From: Ahniella sp.
GTDB lineage: Bacteria; Pseudomonadota; Gammaproteobacteria; Xanthomonadales; Ahniellaceae
Length of the DNA stretch: 64,000 bases
Assembly: GCA_016712105.1 (NCBI GenBank)
Contig: JADJRU010000051.1
Coordinates: forward strand, 1-64,000
Reading direction: 5' to 3'
Below, in pieces: positions 19,593 to 30,223 of this stretch (the first letter of the stretch is position 1; the number at the start of each line of letters is the position of its first letter). A program made the translations under genes and the position numbers. The notes below the pieces were generated by a model that did no database searches, was not told the origin of the DNA, and saw nothing but the letters and a program-made list of their open reading frames with translations.

Positions 19593-22459
19593 ATGGCGTT
19601 TCTGTTTGGCTTCATGGGTGCGCTCGCCGGGCTGTTCATCGCATTTGCGATGGAAGCGGAAGGCTTGGGTTTCATGTTTGGTGCCGTTCTGGGCGGATTG
19701 TTCGGGGCCTGGATCAATCTGCGCGACCGTGTCGGCAAACTCGAACAGCGAACACATGACCTGCATGTCCGCCTGACGGCACTTTCCGCTCGCCAGGACA
19801 CCCGACCGACCGCTGCGACCGCGCCGGAGCCGGTTCGCCCACCGGCGTTCGATGATCGGGGTGTGCCGCTTGAAGTACGAGCCTGCGCCCATTCCGGCCG
19901 TACGCGCACAAGCGCCGCCCCTGCCGGTCGACTCGGTCACCGTGCCACTCAGTCTTGAGCCCGTGAGCTTCGAGCCTGCGGCGACGGAGCTTGAGCCGCA
20001 CGCACCCGAGGTGCCGATCGCCCCCGGCGCGGCGCCCTCTGATTACTGCTTCCGGGTCGCCGCCGCCGCGCTCCACGCCACGTCCGGCCCAATCCGCGCC
20101 ACCCCGAAGCGCCAGTGCGCCCAAAGCGCCCAGTTTGGACTCTCTGCGTTGGCTGATCGAAGGCAACTGGGTAGCCAAGGTCGGAATCGTGCTGGTGCTG
20201 ATCGCGCTCGGCGCTTTCTTCAAGTTCGCCTCGAAACAGGGCTGGCTGACTTTCCCGATCGAACTTCGTCTGGCGGGTGTCGCCGCCGGAGCGATCGTTG
20301 CGCTCGCGCTGGGCTGGCGCGAGCGGGTCCGTCGCCGCATCTTTGCGTTGAACCTGCAGGGCGGCGCGATTGCGGTGCTGCTGCTGACGGTGTTCGCGGC
20401 CTACCGGATCTACCAACTGCTGCCGGGTGGTTTGACCTTCGGATTGCTGCTGCTGCTGGTTACCGCTTGTTCGATCCTGGCGATCAAACAGGACTCGCGA
20501 GGCCTCGCGGTATTCGGTCTGATCGGTGGCTTCGCGGCACCGATCCTGGCGTCGACCGGGCAGGGCAGTCATGTCGCGCTGTTCTCCTATTACCTGCTGC
20601 TGAATGCCGGCATCCTGGCGATCAGTTGGGCCAAGGGCTGGCGCGTACTGAACGTGCTCGGATTCCTGTTCATGTTCGTGGTCGGCACGGCCTGGGGTGT
20701 GCTGCGCTACCAATCCGATCAGTTCGCGACGACCGAACCGTTCCTGATTGCCTTCTTTCTGTTCTACCTCGCCATTCCACTGTTGCCGGCCTTGCGCGGC
20801 ACCGACCCCGGTCGGCGCGACCATGTGGATGGTTCACTCGTCTTCGGGACACCCTTGGTGGGGTTTGCGCTGCAGACAGCGATGCTGCATTCCGATCGGA
20901 ATCAACTGGCCTTGTCGGCATTGGTGGTCGCGATCATCTACGCCGCACTGGCGTGGTTTGTCTGGCGTCACGCCCAGTTGGCGCGCTGGCGCAAAGCCTA
21001 TGCGGGATTGAGTCTGGTGTTCGCCACGTTGGTGATCCCGCTGGCGTTCAGTGCGCAGACCACGGCCGCGTTCTGGGCCATCGAAGGCCCCGCGTTGATT
21101 TGGCTGGGCATCGAACAGGTCCAGCGGCGACTTCGCTGGGTCGGGCTGTTCTTGCAGTTGCTGTCGGCCGGGGCGATCCTCGTCGGCGGCGGTGTGCCGG
21201 CTGACGCACCCTTGATCATCAACAAGGTGGCAACGACCGGACTCGTCCTGGTGCTTGCCGGCCTGTTCTCCGCCACCCTGTACCAGCGCCGCGCGTCGGG
21301 CAATCTGCTGTCGCCGCTGTTGGTGATCTGGTCGGCATTCTGGTGGTTCGGCATCGGTTTCTTCGAGATCGATCGCGAGGCGTCTTTCGACCAGCGAACC
21401 GATGTGGTGCTGGTATTCATGGCCGCCAGCGGGTTGATGTTCGGTTTGTTGCGTCGATGGTTGGCAGTGCCCAGTTTGGCTTGGCCGGCACAGATGGTCC
21501 TGGGCACCGCGTTGGCGTGGGTCGCTGCAAGTATGGCCCGGCACGGCGCGCCGTTCACCGGCGACGGGCTGATGTCACTCGGTCTGTACTTCCTGATCGG
21601 TTATCTCACGCTCTGGAGTTTGCGCACGCCCTGGGCGCGTGGATTGGGCTGGGCCCACGTGTTGTGGTGGCTGGCTATTCCGATTGCGCTGATGCTGCAG
21701 ATCGACCACACCTTCGATACCCGTGCCGCCCTGGCCGAACTCGGTGACGGCTGGCGGTTTGCCGCGATCGGCTTGCCGGTCCTGATCGGCACTTCGCTTC
21801 TGCTGTACCGGCAGGATTGGGTCGGGATGCCGCTGCACGCGCAGTTGGATCACTACCGACAACGCCTGCAGGTGCCGATGCTGGCCATGGTGTGCCTGGG
21901 CTTGGCGGTGCTGGCTTTCAGCAGTGGCGATACGCGACCGTTGCCGTTCGTGCCGCTGCTGAACCCGGGCGAACTGATGCAATGGCTCGGGCTGTTGCTG
22001 CTGTGGCGCTGGAGCCGTCAGATCGGGGAGGCTCAGGAGGTGAAATCGATGTTCACTGTCCTGATGGGCTTCGCCGCATTCGGCCTGATCACGCTGATGA
22101 CCCTGCGTGCCAGCCATCACTATGGCAACGAAACCTGGTCCGTGGAGATGCTGACGCACGCCTTGCCGAATGCCGCGTTGTCGATTGTCTGGACGGTGCT
22201 CGGCATCGCAGGCATGTTGCTCGGTGCCGCGCGTCGTCGTCGGGCCCTGTGGGTTGCCGGCGCCAGTGTGCTCGGTGTGGTCGTATTGAAACTGCTGCTG
22301 GTCGATATGCGATTGCTGGGAACCTTGCCCGGTATCGTCTCGCTGCTGACGGTCGGTGTGTTGTTCGTCGCTGTCGGTTACTTCGCGCCGATGCCGCCGG
22401 CTGCCGCCCAGTCGGCGGGTGATGGGGATGAAGGTGCCGGTCCGGAGCCGCAGCCATGA
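19593..22459 (+). CDS. DUF2339 polytopic membrane protein, two frameshifts
   Basis: About 955 residues when joined. It begins with a membrane segment (MAFLFGFMGALAGLFIAFAM), a short coiled coil (VGKLEQRTHDLHVRLTAL) and a Pro/Ala-rich linker, then about 25 membrane segments, including the family-typical NWVAKVGIVLVLIALGAFFKFA. The frame changes near 19855 and near 20040, both in the linker. ATG 19593 has GGAG at a good distance. Its stop overlaps the ATG of the DUF3999 gene. DUF2339 and DUF3999 genes are frequent partners; function in the envelope is unknown. Confidence 0.88.
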
Positions 22460-23819
22460 ACAAGCCGCTGATGGCATCGGCCGCCTTCGTGCTGCTCGGC
22501 TTGCAGTCGCTGGCGGGTGCTGTCGAGGTCAACGTTCCGGCAACCGACACCGCGCCGCGTGAACGCGCCGACGCGTCGTCCTACCGTTACGCATGGCCCA
22601 GTCACTGTCACCGGGACAGACAGCCTGCATCAGTTCCGCTTGCCGGCTGATCTGTATCCAGTGCTGCAGCGGGACGACTTGCGGGATCTGGAACTGATCG
22701 ACGAACAGGGTTACTCGGTGCCGCTGGCCATCCTGCCAGAGAGCACCGTTGCGCCCTTGGCTGCAACTACCGGCGCCGATGCTGGTGGTCCACCAGAGTG
22801 CGCAGGCTTTGGCCGAAGGCGAGCCTTATCCATCCGAGCGCACCCGCATTCGCGTCGTGGCGCAGACCCGGCAAACCGATGTGTTGCCGATCCGCGCCTT
22901 GCGGATCATCTACGAGCACAGTCGTGAATTGCCGGCCGATGCGAGCTTCCGTATCCGTCAGGCGGAAGGTGTTGAATCGCAAGCCGATGAAGGGCCATGG
23001 GTCCACCTCAAGGAAGTGGCGAGCCGCTTTGATTCGGCGAGTTCGTCCGGCGAAGTGCGCCTGGTGCTCGAACCGGTGCGCACGCGTGAAATCGAGCTGA
23101 TGCTCAGCCCGGTGCCCGCGAGCGTTACCGTGCGTCAAGTGCTGGCTGAATACGACTGGGAAGAGCCCGTGCCAGTGCGCTGGGAGTCGGCACGACTGTT
23201 GCCGCTCAAACCGCCACAGAACCAGCACGACCATTTCGAATTCGACAGCGGCGGACCGGCACCATGGCATCGGCTGCGCATCAAACTGGGCAAGGATGTG
23301 GTTGGCAAAGTACAGATGATGGCGTTGACCCCGGAGGGTTACTGGCGGGGCATCGGCACTCTTACGGCTTATGACATCGCACTCGACGATGCCCGTTTCG
23401 CACGTGACCAGATCGCCTTCGACGAGCAGCGCGCACGGCGCTTCCGGATCCAGATCGAGCCGCCGCCGCAGCACCCGCCGGAACTGAACCTGGCGTACCG
23501 GCCAGACCTCATGGTGTTCTCGCAACGTGGCCCGGCCCGATTGACCTTGCTGGCCGGCAGCGACACCCACCTGCGCGCCTTGTACCCGGTGCGTGACATG
23601 GTCGAGGATGTTCGCAATCAGCTCGGTGCCGATTGGCATCCTGCGGACGCGACGGTGGGTGCGCGCGGCGAATGGACCGGCACGCTGGCGTTCAAGCCGG
23701 TCGAGAAGCCCCTGCCAAAAGAAGACTACAAACCTTGGTTGCTGTGGTCACTGCTGATGATCGCTGCCGTGCTGGTCGGCTGGATGGCACTCAAGATGAC
23801 GCGGGAACCGCCGGCCTAG
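22456..23819 (+). CDS. DUF3999 envelope protein, two frameshifts
   Basis: About 454 residues when joined. Signal peptide MNKPLMASAAFVLLGLQSLAGA, a beta-rich periplasmic body (VTVTGTDSLHQFRLPADLYP, RLRIKLGKDVVGKVQMMAL) and a C-terminal membrane anchor (PWLLWSLLMIAAVLVGWMAL) followed by a basic tail. The frame changes near 22595 and 22755. The ATG overlaps the DUF2339 stop as ATGA, so the products are likely made together and may form a complex. Confidence 0.87.
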
Positions 23820-23826
23820 CACCGGC

Positions 23827-23872
23827 GGTCTCAGCCGGTCGATGCAACACAACGCATCGACCGGTTGAGACC
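23827..23872. terminator. Long inverted repeat downstream of the DUF3999 gene
   Basis: Arms GGTCTCAGCCGGTCGATGC and GCATCGACCGGTTGAGACC pair except for one internal mismatch region, with an 8-nt loop, starting 8 nt past the stop. No T-run follows, so it could be a transcription stop or a REP-like element. Confidence 0.5.
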
Positions 23873-24024
23873 ACCGCTCCGCACTTCGCTTTGCGAAGCG
23901 CAAGGGCGAAGTGTTTGCCTAAACCCTCCCAACCCTCCCCCGAACACCGGGAGGGCTTCACTGCGTCCAGGCAACTTCGCATCGCGGTTGAAGCCATATA
24001 CTGGCGCACCCGACGGAGAAGCCC

Positions 24025-24594
24025 ATGTTGTTGATGTGTCTTGGATTGGCCGGATTCCTCTTGCTTCACTCGATCCGAGTGGTCGCACCGCAGTGGCGTG
24101 AGGCGCGGATTGCGTCGATGGGCGCCGCGACCTGGCGCGGTCTGCACCTCCTGGGTTCACTCCTCTTTTTGTGTTTCTGAACTACGGCTACGGATTGGCC
24201 CGGCAATCGCCGGAACTGGTGTGGATGCCACCATCCGCCATGCGGCATATCGGCTCGTTGCTGCTGCTGATCGCCTTCATATTCCTGGCCGCCAGTTTTG
24301 TGCCGAACAACCACATCAAGGCCAAGCTGCAGCACCCCATGCTGGCTCGGCACGAAGCTGTGGGCGTTTGCGCACCTGCTGATGGTCGGCTGGCTGCACA
24401 CCATTGTGCTTTGTTCCGCGTTCCTGCTTTGGGCCATCATCACGTTCCGCAGCGCGCGTCGGCGTAGGCGCGTCGAGGTTCAACCGAAGGCGGCGATGAC
24501 CGTGATGACTGTCCTCGCCGGTATCGGCGCCTTCGCACTGTTTGCGTTCGTGCTGCACGTGCGCCTGATTGGCGTGGCGCCTTTTGGTGTCTGA
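24025..24594 (+). CDS. NnrU-family membrane protein, two frameshifts
   Basis: About 190 residues when joined, with five to six membrane segments. NnrU-like features: MLLMCLGLAGFLLLHSIRVVAP at the N-terminus, YGLARQSPELVWMPP, RHIGSLLLLIAFIFLAAS, VPNNHIKAKLQHPM and KLWAFAHLLMVGWL. The first break lies in the TTTTT run at about 24162-24166 (LLFLCF, then FVFLNYGYG), the second near 24345. NnrU is linked to nitrite/NO metabolism in some bacteria and is related to zeta-carotene isomerase; no denitrification genes are nearby. Confidence 0.83.
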
Positions 24595-24697
24595 CGGCTT
24601 CTATTGCCGCAGTGCTGACCGCGCTTGTCGGTAGGCTGATTCATCACGAAACCCGGTGTCGCCTTGGCTCGGTATTGAGGTCTCCACAAAGTTCATT

Positions 24698-24756
24698 CCC
24701 CGCGCAAGCGGAATTTCCACCGCTGGCCGCGAACCAGTGGATTCCGCTTGCGCGGG
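24698..24756. repeat. Solo inverted repeat of the CCCGCGCAAGCGG family
   Basis: Arms of 16 bp (CCCGCGCAAGCGGAAT and reverse complement) around a loop with a second pair CCACCGCTGG/CCAGTGG. It is related to the elements at 46915-47873 and 59470-59609. The rest of the 320-nt gap 24595-24914 contains only a stretch with repeated GGCAACGG motifs (24782-24847) and no gene. Confidence 0.7.
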
Positions 24757-24914
24757 ATGACGGTTTGAGTGTCGGTTCGGAACGGCACCGGGCAACGGAA
24801 ACCGAGGCAACGGCACTGGGCTATGGCACCAGGCAACGGCACCGGCTTGACAAATCACTGAATCACTTGGTTTCGCCCCATTCGGGATCGAACGTCGAGA
24901 CCAGTTTTGTTCCT

Positions 24915-27515
24915 TTACGCCAACAACAGAGCCTTCAACCGATACAAAGCCTCCAGGGCTTCGCGGACTCAACGCATCCGGATCAATGGCCTTGAGCGCA
25001 TCGAGCGCCGGGGCCGTGCGGTCGAACAACGAGAACTGATGCGGCGACGGCGCAGAGGAGTCGATGCGCGTGGCTTCGACAAGCCGTTGGCCGCCTGTTC
25101 CTGATCGCGTCTTGCTTCGAGTGAGGCGAGCTTGGCGCGGGCGGCCTGGATGACCGGGCGTGGCACACCCGCGAGCGCAGCGACCGCCAAACCGAAACTG
25201 CGATCGGCCGGGCCGTCCTTCACGGCATGCAGGAACACCAGTTCCTCGCCGTGTTCGACTGCATCCAGATGGACGTTCGCTACCCCTTCGAGTTCCTGCG
25301 CCAATGCCGTGAGTTCAAAATAGTGCGTGGCAAAAAGTGTGTAGGCGCGATTGACGGTGGCGAGTTGCACGGCGGAAGCATGGGCCAGTGCCAGGCCGTC
25401 ATACGTCGAGGTGCCACGGCCCACTTCGTCCATCAGCACCAGACTGTGAGCGGTGGCGTTGTGCAGGATGTTCGCGGTTTCGCTCATCTCGACCATGAAG
25501 GTCGATTGCCCGGCGGCGAGGTCGTCGCCTGAACCAATCCGCGTGAACATGCGATCGATCGGCCCAATCCGTGCCGAGCTCGCCGGCACAAAACTGCCGA
25601 TCGACGCCAGCAGCACAATCAGGCAGGTCTGGCGCATGTAGGTGCTCTTGCCGCCCATGTTCGGGCCGGTGATGACGAGCATCCGGCGGTCGGGCGTCAA
25701 CACGGTGTCATTCGGTTCGAACGGATCTTCGCGTACGGCCTCGACGACCGGATGGCGACCGCGGCGGATCTCGATACCCGGCTCATCACTCAGTTCCGGG
25801 CACGCCCAGTTCAATCGCTCGGCCCGTTCGGCCAAGGCCGCCGAGGACGTCGATTTCGGCAAATGCCTGACTGGCTTGCTTCAGCGCTTCGACCTCGGCC
25901 ACCAAGCGATCGAACACCTGCTCGAGCAAGGCCTTCTCGCGCATCAGCGAGCGTTCACGTGCGGAGAGCACCTTGTCCTCGAAATGTTTGAGTTCCTCGG
26001 TGATGTATCGTTCGGCGCCCTTGACCGTTTGCCGCCGTGTGTAATGTGTGGGCACCTTGCCGGCCTGGCTGTTGGTGATTTCGATGTAGTAGCCATGAAC
26101 GCGGTTGTAAGCGACCTCGCAGCGTGCTGATGCCGGTCACCTCGCGTTCGCGGGTTTCCAGGTCCACCAGGAATCCATCGGCATTCGTCGACAACTCACG
26201 CAGTTCGTCCAGTTCAGCATCGAAGCCGGTTCGGATCACACCACCGTCGCGTGCCAGAACCGGCGGCTCATCGACGAGTGCGCTGTTCAGCCATTGCGCG
26301 AGTTCGGCATGGTCCCCCAGTTGCTGGCAGAGCTCCGTCAATCGTGGGCACTGTAGATCGGCCAGTTGCTCGGCGAATTGGGGCGCGCGATTCAGTGCAC
26401 CGCGCAGGCCAGCCAAATCGCGCGGTCGTGCCGATCGCAACGCCACGCGCGCCAGGATGCGTTCCGTGTCACCGATGCCACGCAGCAGATCACGAAGCGG
26501 CTCCAGCGCTTGTCGGTCGATGAGGCATTGGATTGCCTGCTGACGCGACGCAGAACCGAATGGGTCCGCAAGGGGCGATGCAGCCATCGGCGCAGCAGAC
26601 GCGCGCCCATGGGCGTCACGGCCGCATCGACCACGCCGAACACGGTGTGCTGATTCGACCGCTGGCGTGGGTGTCGATTTCCAGGTTGCGACGCGTGGCC
26701 GCGTCCATCGCAATCGTCTCGTCGGCCGATTCAACAGACAGCCGCGAAAAATGCGGCAGCTGGGTCCGCTGTGTTTCCTTGATGTAGGTGAGCAGTGCGC
26801 CCGCAGACGCCAAGGCAGGCGCTGTTCGGCACAGCCGAAACCACGCAGGTCGCGCGGCCTGAAAATTCGGTAAGCGCCCGCTCGCTGGCTTCGGCATCAA
26901 AATGCCAGGGTGGGCGTTTGCGTGGTTGATAAAGATGGAGGTCGGGCAGGATCGCCGACTCGTCGATCAGCAATTCAGCAGGACTCAATCGCGCGAGTTC
27001 CGCCAACAAGGCCACATCGCTGTCGTGTTCGGCCAGCACAAACCGGCCGCCGGCAAGATCGGCATAGGCCAGACCATGGCGGCCATTCCGACTCGTCAGT
27101 GCAGCCAGCCAGAGGTCCCGTCGTTCATCGAGTAATGCTTCGTCCGGTGATCGTGCCGGGGGTCAGTACCCTCACCACCTTGCGCTCGACCAGGCCCTTG
27201 CTGGTGGCCGTGGTCGCAATCTGCTCGCAGATCGCGACCGACTCGCCCAGACGCACGAGTTTGGCCAGATAAGGTTCCAGCGCATGCACCGGCACACCGG
27301 CCATCGGAATCGGCTGGCCCGCCGACTGGCCGCGCTGCGTCAGCGTCGTCGAGCAAACGCGCCGCCTTGCGCGCGTCGTCGTAGAACAACTCGTAGAAGT
27401 CGCCCATGCGGAAGAACAGCAGCACGTCCGGATGCTCGGCCTTGGCCGAGAAGAACTGGCGCATCAGCGGCGTGTGTTCGGCATAAGGCTCGTTGGCAGG
27501 GGGCTTCTGGGACAC
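24915..27515 (-). pseudogene. mutS: DNA mismatch repair ATPase MutS, broken by about ten frameshifts
   Basis: All parts of MutS are present in order if frames are joined, and the span (867 codons) matches the usual 850-870. N-terminal mismatch-binding domain with FFRMGDFYELFYDDA (Phe-x-Glu equivalent), connector, lever/clamp with RRNLEID and RWLHRPL, and the ATPase: Walker A ITGPNMGGKSTYMRQ, LMDEVGRGTST, and FATHYFELT. Frame changes lie near 27350, 27140, 26865, 26820, 26650, 26565, 26120, 25840, 25065 and 24965. The last places the true stop at 24915. The encoded segments are well conserved between breaks, arguing for very recent damage or sequencing error rather than old decay. Confidence 0.85.
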
Positions 27516-27775
27516 GGGCGGTATTGGGGCTCGACGGGGCCGGACATTCTGCCGTCAAACACCCGGAGGCGCCATAAATCGCCGTTACCGGGCGTCGATC
27601 GAACGTCAAACAACAGGTTGGACCCGCGCCGGGGCGGCGGGCGCCGGCTCGCGTCCGCCGGCGTTTCAGCACCATTGACTCCGGTCGGCCCTGCCGCCGC
27701 CCTGATTGGCCCGATCCGAGCCGCTAAACTGCGCACCTTGCCGCGATCCGTCCGATCGCTTTGGAACCCGAATAC

Positions 27776-29606
27776 ATGTGGAATCGTTGGATTGCCGCCA
27801 AGCGCGACGTGGTCGCCAACCTCATCAGTGGCCTCAAGGCACTCGAATACCGCGGGTACGACTCCGCAGGCATCGCCCCTGATCACGCCGACGGGCTCAA
27901 GCGTCTGCGCGCCAAGGGCAAGGTGGCCGAGCTCGAACAGTTGCAAGTGAGCAGCCCGGTCCAGGGCCACACCGGCATCGCGCACACGCGCTGGGCCACA
28001 CACGGGGTGCCGGCCGAGCGCAACGCACATCCGATGATGTCCAACGACATGGTCGCCGTCGTGCACAACGGCATCATCGAGAACCATGCCGAGCTGCGCG
28101 AGGAACTGCGCGCGAAGGGTTACGCGTTCACGTCGGAAACCGACACCGAAGTGATTGCGCATCTGGTGCATGCCGAAAAAGCGGCCGGCAAGGACTTGCT
28201 CGAAGCGGTGCTGACGGTCGCGCGTCGCCTGCATGGTGCCTATGCCATCGCGGTCTTGTCACTGAAGGACGATGGCCGGGTCATCGGTGCACGTCGGGGC
28301 AGCCCGATGGTGATGGGACTCGGTGACGGCGAGCACTACATCGCCTCCGACATCCACGCCTTGCTGCCGATCACGCGTCGTTTCGTGTATCTCGAAGAGG
28401 GTGATGTCGCAGAAATCACGGTGGATCACGCGCGTGTGTTCGACCTGGATGGCCGCGAGCAGGTCCGCAAGGTCAAGGAAGCCCATTTCTCCGCCGATGC
28501 GGTGGAACGTGGTGAATACCGTCACTATATGCTGAAGGAAATCCACGAGCAGCCGGTATCGGTCGCGGATACCCTCGAAGGGCGTTTGCTCGACGGCCGG
28601 ATTCTCACCGCAATTTTTGGACCCGACGCAGCGCAATTGCTCAGTCGCACACAAGCCGTACAACTCGTCGCCTGCGGTTCCAGTTACCACGCGTCGATGG
28701 TCGCCAAATACTGGATCGAAGCCCTGGCGCGGATTCCGGTGTCGGTCGAAATCGCCAGCGAATACCGCTATCGCGATCCGGTGGTCATGGCGAACACCTT
28801 GCTGGTCACCGTGTCGCAATCCGGCGAAACCGCCGACACGCTGGCGGCACTGCGTATGGCCAAGACACTCGGCTACATGGCCGAACTGGCCATCTGCAAC
28901 GTGCCGGAATCCTCACTCGTGCGCGAATCCGCGCTTAGCCTGATGACCCGTGCCGGCCCGGAAATTGGTGTGGCGTCGACGAAGGCGTTTGTCACGCAGC
29001 TGACCGCGCTGCTGATGCTTGCACTCGAACTCGGTCGTCACCATGGCCTCGATGACAAGCGCTACCGAGACGGTGTCGCGCAGCTCGAACACCTGCCGCA
29101 AGCGGTGGCCGATGCACTGAAACTCGACGGCCAGATCCGTGTGTTGGCCGAGCGCTTCGCGAACAAACACCACGCGCTGTTCCTCGGTCGTGGTCGCCAG
29201 TTCCCGATCGCGATGGAAGGGGCGCTGAAGCTCAAGGAATCTTCCTACATCCACGCCGAGGCGTATCCGGCCGGTGAACTCAAGCACGGCCCGCTCGCGC
29301 TCGTCGACGAAGACGATGCCCGTCATCGCCGTGGCGCCCAACGATCACTTGCTCGAAAAGCTCAAGAGCAACATCGAGGAAGTGCGTGCCCGGGGTGGCC
29401 AGCTCATCGTCTTCGCAGACCGAAGTGTCAGTCGTGGCATCACGCATCCGCAGGAAACCCTGCTCGAACTCGAACCCTGCGGTGAGCTCATTTCACCGAT
29501 CGTGTTCACGATCCCGCTGCAGTTGCTGTCGTATCACGTGGCGGTGCTCAAAGGCACAGATGTGGATCAGCCGCGGAATCTGGCGAAAAGTGTGACGGTC
29601 GAATAA
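27776..29606 (+). CDS. glmS: Glutamine--fructose-6-phosphate aminotransferase, N-terminal Cys lost and one frameshift in this sequence
   Basis: First enzyme of the UDP-GlcNAc pathway: makes glucosamine-6-phosphate from fructose-6-phosphate and glutamine. The joined length of about 610 residues is right. Glutaminase domain with LEYRGYDSAG and HTRWATHG, then two SIS domains (ACGSSYHAS, TVSQSGETADT, ESSYIHAEAYPAGELKHGP). The expected start MCGIVG reads ATG TGG AAT CGT TGG; the bases for CGIVG are present one frame over, so small deletions net to minus three bases. A second break near 29315 shifts LALVDE to MPVIAVAPND. The gene is essential in most bacteria, so these are probably errors. It diverges from mutS with 260 nt between. 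Confidence 0.92.
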
Positions 29607-29625
29607 CCCGAAAAACCAGCTGGGC

Positions 29626-29681
29626 GGAGCGGTTTTAGCCGCGATGCCTCGACATCAACGCATCGCGGCTAAAACCGCTCC
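29626..29681. repeat. Perfect 22-bp inverted repeat (GGAGCGGTTTTAGCCGCGATGC)
   Basis: Arms at 29626-29647 and 29660-29681 with a 12-nt loop, 20 nt after the glmS stop and just before the end of the convergent small gene. The sequence resembles the GGAGCGGCTT..AGCCGCGA dispersed repeats common in Pseudomonas and Xanthomonadales. It probably ends transcription from both sides. Confidence 0.8.
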
Positions 29682-29702
29682 CACAGGTCAAACCCGTCCT
29701 GA

Positions 29703-29984
29703 TTACTCGGCTTCTTCAGCTTCCGCGGCGTCGAGCTCAGCCTCGGCCTCGTCGAGTTCCGCTTCAGCCACATCCAGCTCGGCTTCTGCGAGATCCGCTT
29801 CCGCTTCGGCGAGCTCGGCTTCCGCCAGATCAGCTTCTGCTTCAGCCAGATCGGCTTCCGCCTCGGCGAGCTCAGCTTCGGCCTCGGCAGCTTTCACCGC
29901 GTCGTCCGCCCAGGCGGAGCCCATCGGCGCGATCAGCAGAGCGGCAGAGAATGCAACACCAACCAACAGGTTCTTCAATTGCAT
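29703..29984 (-). CDS. Small secreted Ala/Glu-rich heptad-repeat protein
   Basis: 93 residues. Signal peptide MQLKNLLVGVAFSAALLIAP to about residue 26 (GSAWADD). The remaining 66 residues consist almost only of Ala, Glu, Asp and Leu in a seven-residue rhythm (LAEAEAD LAEAEAD LAEAE...), giving a long, very acidic single helix or coiled coil. AGGAG sits upstream of ATG 29984. The same DNA read on the plus strand is an open Ser/Ala frame, but that has no start signal. It could be a periplasmic spacer or cation binder; no family recognised. Confidence 0.8.
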   Translation of the reverse strand: MQLKNLLVGVAFSAALLIAPMGSAWADDAVKAAEAEAELAEAEADLAEAEADLAEAELAEAEADLAEAELDVAEAELDEAEAELDAAEAEEAE

Positions 29985-30223
29985 GTTCGGCTCCTGGGCC
30001 GTGGAAGTTGTCTCGAGCCTACGAGCCGTTTTGATCGGTGTAAAGATATGGCCGCTGAAGCTGTGGCGATCCGTTCAGCAAGATCGTCGGTCCGTCGCGA
30101 ACGCAAAACGGACGCTTCGCTGATCGAATCAAGTAAGTCCGTTGTCCGCCATTCAATCCGTGAATGTATAGTTTGCCGGTCAGGAAGGGCACGGTGCCCG
30201 GCCGCGATTCTCGGAGAGAAGTG

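Noticed and set aside
29644..30123. Ser/Ala-rich 159-codon frame on the plus strand
   Set aside because: It starts inside an inverted repeat and is the reverse reading of the Ala/Glu gene, which has a signal peptide and ribosome site.
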